From Flavobacterium sp. ALD4 (GTDB taxonomy: Bacteria > Bacteroidota > Bacteroidia > Flavobacteriales > Flavobacteriaceae): DNA of 64,000 bases. The stretch is taken from assembly GCF_002836475.1 (NCBI RefSeq), contig NZ_PJBJ01000028.1, positions 62,001 to 126,000 of the forward strand. Reading direction: 5' to 3'. A program made the position numbers and the translations under genes. Positions 60,049-64,000 of the stretch are shown piece by piece; within the stretch, counting starts at the first letter, position 1, and the number at the start of each line of letters is the position of its first letter. The notes beneath the pieces are model-generated. The model was given only the letters and a program-made list of their open reading frames with translations. It had not been told where the DNA came from and did not search any database.

Positions 60049-61332
60049 ATGATTTCAAACATAAAAATAGCGGTTTTGGGTCTGGGTTACGTTGGTTTGC
60101 CGTTGGCGCGACTTTTTGCTACAAAACATTCCGTAATTGGGTTTGATATTAATGAATCCCGAGTGGCAGAATTGAAATCATGCTATGATACGACACTTGA
60201 AATCGATTCAGTTTCCCTGTCTAAAGTATTGGTAGAAAAAACAAGTTCCGCAGTTGGATTGTATTGTACTTCTGTTTTAGAAGAGGTAGTTGATTGTAAT
60301 TATTATGTGGTTACAGTTCCCACGCCAGTTGATAAAAATAATCGTCCGGACCTGACTCCTTTATATAAGTCGTCTGAAACAGTAGGGAAACTATTGAAAA
60401 AGGGAGATATTGTAATTTATGAATCCACGGTGTATCCGGGGGTGACCGAGGACGAATGTGTGCCTGTGCTGCAAAGAGTATCCGGTCTACAATTCAATGT
60501 TGATTTTTTTGTGGGATATTCACCAGAGAGAATAAACCCCGGAGACAAGGAACATACGATAGATAAGATTTTAAAGGTCACTTCAGGTTCAACGGCTGAA
60601 ACAGGCCAAAAAGTAAATAAACTTTACCAATCCGTAATTACGGCCGGTACATATCTAGCGCCATCCATCAAAGTGGCCGAGGCGGCAAAGGTAATTGAGA
60701 ATTCGCAACGTGATATAAACATTGCTTTTGTAAACGAATTGGCTAAAATATTTCAATTATTAGATATCGATACCCAGTCTGTTTTAGAAGCCGCGGGGAC
60801 CAAATGGAATTTCCTGCCTTTTAAGCCGGGATTAGTTGGTGGACACTGCATAGGTGTCGACCCCTATTATTTGGCGCAAAAAGCACAAGAAATGGGGTAT
60901 CATCCCGAAATCATTTTGGCAGGAAGACGCTTAAATGATAGTATGGGTGAATATGTCGCTTCCCAGATCGTTAAATTAATGATTAAGAAGGGTATTTCAG
61001 TCAATGGAGCCACGCTGTTGATGCTTGGAATCACTTTCAAAGAGAATTGCCCCGATGTTCGGAACACTAAAATTGTGGATGTGATCGCTGCCTTAAGTGA
61101 TTACGGTATCACTGTTGTCATATACGACCCCTTGGCCAGTCCTGAAGCAGTCAAAAGAGAATATAAATTAGTTACCTTAAAAACGGTTCCAGATAGAAAA
61201 TTTGACGCAGTGGTTCTGGCTGTGGCACATGCTGAATTTTTAGACATGGATTTGTCGAAATTGCAAAACACAATAAGCCTGTTGTATGATGTAAAGGGAG
61301 TTTTAGGTGATAATGTAGACGGAAGATTGTAG
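60049..61332 (+). CDS. UDP-N-acetylhexosamine dehydrogenase (TviB/WbpO-like)
   Basis: A nucleotide-sugar dehydrogenase of 427 residues that oxidises UDP-GlcNAc or UDP-GalNAc at C6 to the uronic acid. It has the NAD motif LGLGYVGLPLARLF (11-24), YESTVYPGVTEDECVP, VGYSPERINPGDKEH and the catalytic Cys in VGGHCIGVDPYYLAQKAQ. The HxCIGVDP context and KFxHTID-like GDKEHTIDKI are those of the TviB/WbpO group, distinct from the UGD at 55972. With the 4-epimerase at 54278 it can make UDP-GalNAcA. First gene after the structured leader. Confidence 0.92.
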   Translation: MISNIKIAVLGLGYVGLPLARLFATKHSVIGFDINESRVAELKSCYDTTLEIDSVSLSKVLVEKTSSAVGLYCTSVLEEVVDCNYYVVTVPTPVDKNNRPDLTPLYKSSETVGKLLKKGDIVIYESTVYPGVTEDECVPVLQRVSGLQFNVDFFVGYSPERINPGDKEHTIDKILKVTSGSTAETGQKVNKLYQSVITAGTYLAPSIKVAEAAKVIENSQRDINIAFVNELAKIFQLLDIDTQSVLEAAGTKWNFLPFKPGLVGGHCIGVDPYYLAQKAQEMGYHPEIILAGRRLNDSMGEYVASQIVKLMIKKGISVNGATLLMLGITFKENCPDVRNTKIVDVIAALSDYGITVVIYDPLASPEAVKREYKLVTLKTVPDRKFDAVVLAVAHAEFLDMDLSKLQNTISLLYDVKGVLGDNVDGRL

Positions 61333-61363
61333 TTTTTTTTATTAAATAATAATACCCTAAATT

Positions 61364-61828
61364 ATGAAAATAGGAATAACATTTAGTGCATTCGATTTAC
61401 TTCATGCCGGACATGTTAAAATGTTAGAAGAAGCAAAAAGGCAATGTGATTATTTAATTGTAGCCTTACAAACGGATCCAACCTTAGACCGACCGGAGAA
61501 GAACAGACCTATACAATCTGTAGTAGAAAGATACATTCAATTGAAGGCCTGCTCGCACGTTGACGAAATTGTTCCTTATGCAACAGAACAGGACTTAGAA
61601 GATATTTTACGCGCTTTTAAATTAGATGTACGTATTATAGGCGATGAGTACAGGGAAAAGAACTTCACAGGACGCAGTTACTGCGAAGAAAAAGGAATTG
61701 AATTGTATTTCAATGGACGGGACCATCGTTTTTCAAGCAGCAGTTTGCGTAGAGGAGTTGCCGAAAGAGAATCAGAAAAGAATAGTATAGGGGGGTTAAA
61801 GCCTTTAAAGATAGATTATGATAAATAA
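61364..61828 (+). CDS. Adenylyl/cytidylyltransferase-family protein (TagD-like)
   Basis: The 154-residue protein has the nucleotidyltransferase HxGH motif in FSAFDLLHAGHVKMLEEAK (about 7-25) and a later SSSSLRR, which corresponds to the second nucleotide-binding motif. Glycerol-3-phosphate cytidylyltransferase is the best-known member, but the RTxGIST ending typical of TagD is absent and the 154-residue length is longer than TagD, so another CDP- or ADP-activated substrate is possible. It ends overlapping the next gene by 11 bp. Confidence 0.8.
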   Translation: MKIGITFSAFDLLHAGHVKMLEEAKRQCDYLIVALQTDPTLDRPEKNRPIQSVVERYIQLKACSHVDEIVPYATEQDLEDILRAFKLDVRIIGDEYREKNFTGRSYCEEKGIELYFNGRDHRFSSSSLRRGVAERESEKNSIGGLKPLKIDYDK

Positions 61829-62825
61829 GAATTCAATCACCCACGTTATCCTCACAGGAGGTGTAGGAAGCCGCTTATGGCCTTTGTCACGCAAAAGTCA
61901 ACCAAAACAATACCTTGACATTTTTGACGGTAAATCATTATTTGAAATGACAGTAGATCGCAATCGCAATATAGCCGATAAAGTGATGGTTGTGGGAAAT
62001 ATTGACAACTGTCATTTGAGCAGAAATATTTTAGAAAAAACAAATACAGAATATATCGATATCATCGAGTCGACGCCGAGAAATACAGCTGCAGCAATCG
62101 CTTTTGCCGCTTTTGCCGCTGATCCAGACGATATTTTAACTGTCACGCCATCTGATCATATTATTGATGATATGGAAGCTTATGAAGCGGCAATTGAAGA
62201 AGCGGTAGAAAAAGCATCACAGGGATACGTCGTCACTTTTGGTATAGTGCCAACGAAGCCGGAAACGGGATATGGGTACATAGAGCGCAATGGGGATGAC
62301 GTAATTTCTTTTAGGGAAAAACCCAACCAGGTTTCAGCCCGGGATTTCATCGCCAAAGGAAATTTTCTTTGGAACAGCGGTATGTTTTGCTTTAAAGCTG
62401 GCGTTTTATTAGAAGAATTGAAAGCTTTTCATCCTGAAGTCTACAATAAATCAAAATTGGTTTGGGAAAGTAATACAAATGGAAATCTAGATTTGGATTT
62501 ATCCATGGATATTCCTTCCATCAGCATTGATTATGCGGTGATGGAACGAAGCAAAAAAATAAAAGTGGTGTCAGCACAATTCGCCTGGTCTGATTTGGGT
62601 TCTTTCGAATCCGTTTATGATTACTTAGTGACCATTGGCCATAAGGTCGATGAAAATGGAAATATGGTGATTGGTACAAACAATTATACCGCTTTCATAG
62701 GTGTTAAAAACACTATTTTCGTATCTACGGATACGGCCAATTTAATTTTGAAAAAAGAATTGTCACAGGATGTCAAAAGTTTGTACGGTAAATTAGAAAG
62801 AGAAAATCCAGAGTTGTTAGAATAA
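61818..62825 (+). CDS. Mannose-1-phosphate guanylyltransferase (ManC-like, single domain)
   Basis: Makes GDP-mannose from mannose-1-phosphate and GTP. The 335 residues show the activating motif ILTGGVGSRLWPLSRKSQPK (about 11-30), VTPSDHII, the sugar-site FREKP and the NSGMF region (WNSGMFCFKAG). The phosphomannose isomerase domain found in long ManC proteins is missing, as is usual for this short form. Translation is probably coupled to the preceding gene through the 11-bp overlap. Supplies mannose- or fucose-type precursors. Confidence 0.88.
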   Translation: MINKNSITHVILTGGVGSRLWPLSRKSQPKQYLDIFDGKSLFEMTVDRNRNIADKVMVVGNIDNCHLSRNILEKTNTEYIDIIESTPRNTAAAIAFAAFAADPDDILTVTPSDHIIDDMEAYEAAIEEAVEKASQGYVVTFGIVPTKPETGYGYIERNGDDVISFREKPNQVSARDFIAKGNFLWNSGMFCFKAGVLLEELKAFHPEVYNKSKLVWESNTNGNLDLDLSMDIPSISIDYAVMERSKKIKVVSAQFAWSDLGSFESVYDYLVTIGHKVDENGNMVIGTNNYTAFIGVKNTIFVSTDTANLILKKELSQDVKSLYGKLERENPELLE

Positions 62826-63033
62826 TATTTAAGAAGTTGTTTAGTAACAATTCCTCACGGAATTATGACATTTATCAAAATTCTTTATAGGTAGGATGAA
62901 AATTATAGTGCTTTGAATTACAAAAAACAAAAAATAGTCAGTAAAAACCTTAAAAAATAGGGTTTGCTGCTGCGAAAGTGTTCGTATGATTTTATCGATG
63001 CGACTGTTTAGATTTAAAAAATAATAGATGATT

Positions 63034-64000
63034 ATGAGAAGAATAATTTTTGCTTTCGTTTTTTTTGCTGCTTTTTTGATGTCACATCATGCAGTAGCTC
63101 AAGATTTATTAAAATCTCAAGATTTAAGCACGGTTAATGTGGATTATCTTTCTGATGCTGATATAGCGAAAATCCAATCCCAACTTAAAAGCAATAATCT
63201 TACTATAGAGCAGGCTGAGCCCATGTTACTCGCTAAAGGGATGAGTGCTAGTGATTTTTCGAAATTAAAAAGTAAAATCACATCAAATACGGCACAGCCG
63301 AAACTAGAAAGTAATACTAAAAAAGATGGGATTGCAAAAGAGGATTTTGGACGTAAGCAACTGGAAGTTGTTAATGTTAAAGTGAAAGACAGTCTCAATG
63401 CCTTGGTTTTTGGATCTGAACTGTTTGATAATCCTACTCTTGATTTCGCACCTAATTTACAACTGGCTACTCCTGTTAATTATGTTCTAGGAGCAGGAGA
63501 TCAATTGCAAATAAGTGTTTATGGAGTACAACAATACAATGCCAATATTCCTGTAACTGTTGAAGGAAACATTTCTCTTGACTACGTAGGACAACTTTCA
63601 ATTGCTGGAATGACAATAGAGGCTGCATCACAAAAAATAAAAGCAGCTCTTTCTGGAGTTTATAGCACTGTGTCTTCGGGGCAATCAAAAGTGAGTATAA
63701 CATTAAGCCAGATACGGACGATTCAAATCACCATAATTGGAGCAAAACAACCGGGTAATTATTCTGTTTCTTCTTTGGCAACAGTATACAATGCTTTGCA
63801 TTTAGCAGGTGGTCCTGCCAAAAATGGTAGTTACCGGGCTATAGAATTGATTCGAAATAACAAAGTATATAAATATGTTGACATCTATGATTTCTTAGTA
63901 ATAGGAGATCAATCAGCAAATGTGAATTTGAAAGACAATGATGTGATTCGTATCCCAGCTTATTCAAATCGGGTAACTGTGGAAGGGGCAGTGAAGCGGC
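63034..64000 (+). CDS. Polysaccharide export protein with SLBB domains (partial, cut by window end)
   Basis: The frame stays open from 63034 to the last base, so the C-terminus lies outside. It begins with a signal peptide (MRRIIFAFVFFAAFLMSHHA, cleavage after AVA-QD). A 100-residue helical linker follows, then the Poly_export domain (NYVLGAGDQLQISVYGVQQY, about 149-168) and an SLBB stretch (ITIIGAKQPGNYSV). There is no lipobox, unlike the export protein at 50977. An in-frame ATG at 63028 is a possible earlier start. The gene probably encodes a large Wza/GumB-like outer-membrane exporter. It is 208 bp after the guanylyltransferase gene. Confidence 0.88.
   Translation, partial: MRRIIFAFVFFAAFLMSHHAVAQDLLKSQDLSTVNVDYLSDADIAKIQSQLKSNNLTIEQAEPMLLAKGMSASDFSKLKSKITSNTAQPKLESNTKKDGIAKEDFGRKQLEVVNVKVKDSLNALVFGSELFDNPTLDFAPNLQLATPVNYVLGAGDQLQISVYGVQQYNANIPVTVEGNISLDYVGQLSIAGMTIEAASQKIKAALSGVYSTVSSGQSKVSITLSQIRTIQITIIGAKQPGNYSVSSLATVYNALHLAGGPAKNGSYRAIELIRNNKVYKYVDIYDFLVIGDQSANVNLKDNDVIRIPAYSNRVTVEGAVKR

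Noticed and set aside
63144-63703. Minus-strand open frames near the window end
   Set aside because: They are shadows of the export-protein gene that runs open from 63034 to 64000 on the plus strand.

Overview
The window comes from a member of the Bacteroidota, almost certainly a Flavobacterium-like member of the Flavobacteriaceae. The evidence is low GC, promoters with a TAnnTTTG -7 element, three SusC/SusD outer-membrane pairs, a joined str-S10-spc-alpha ribosomal cluster with no tuf between fusA and rpsJ and with infA directly after secY, and a Wza/Wzc-type export locus with a NusG-like (UpxY) regulator.

Layout. (1) 1-1.8 kb: a rhomboid protease converging on rlmB (23S rRNA 2'-O-methyltransferase). 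(2) 1.8-21 kb: an accessory block read on the minus strand, with three SusD-SusC operons (3210-7863, 10675-15541 plus an extra lipoprotein gene at 9766, and 16306-21011). No glycan-degrading enzyme or regulator accompanies them. Two decayed extra copies of rlmB lie between operons 1 and 2. (3) 21-23.4 kb: a broken Omp85/TamA-like outer-membrane gene containing a 44-bp perfect AT palindrome. (4) 23.7-40.9 kb: the ribosomal protein supercluster on the plus strand, from rpsL to rplQ, with fusA, secY, infA and rpoA. (5) 41.1-50.9 kb: housekeeping genes carA, eno, gltA, a DDAH-like amidinohydrolase, ctlX, a MarC protein, a CoA-binding protein, a sodium:solute symporter and recR. (6) 51-64 kb: a capsule/exopolysaccharide locus with an export lipoprotein, a tyrosine autokinase, a UDP-HexNAc 4-epimerase, a four-helix-bundle passenger gene, UDP-glucose dehydrogenase, an UpxY/NusG-like antiterminator, a UDP-HexNAc dehydrogenase, a nucleotidylyltransferase, a mannose-1-phosphate guanylyltransferase and a second export protein running off the window end.

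The most unusual part is 57.4-60.0 kb. The UpxY-like gene is followed by a tandem array with a period of about 368 bp. Each unit holds a copy of the gene's 3' KOW-domain coding end plus a palindromic element. The first downstream copy is still fully in frame; the others carry single-base frameshifts. Right after the array comes a promoter and a roughly 110-nt leader with a nested hairpin and a 13-mer resembling the enterobacterial ops element recognised by RfaH. Together they suggest a polysaccharide operon controlled by processive antitermination, next to a possible store of alternative KOW-domain ends. Decay after simple tandem duplication is the null explanation.

All calls come from reading the sequence and from knowledge of the families; no database search was run. 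I saw no tRNA, rRNA, CRISPR array or intact insertion sequence.
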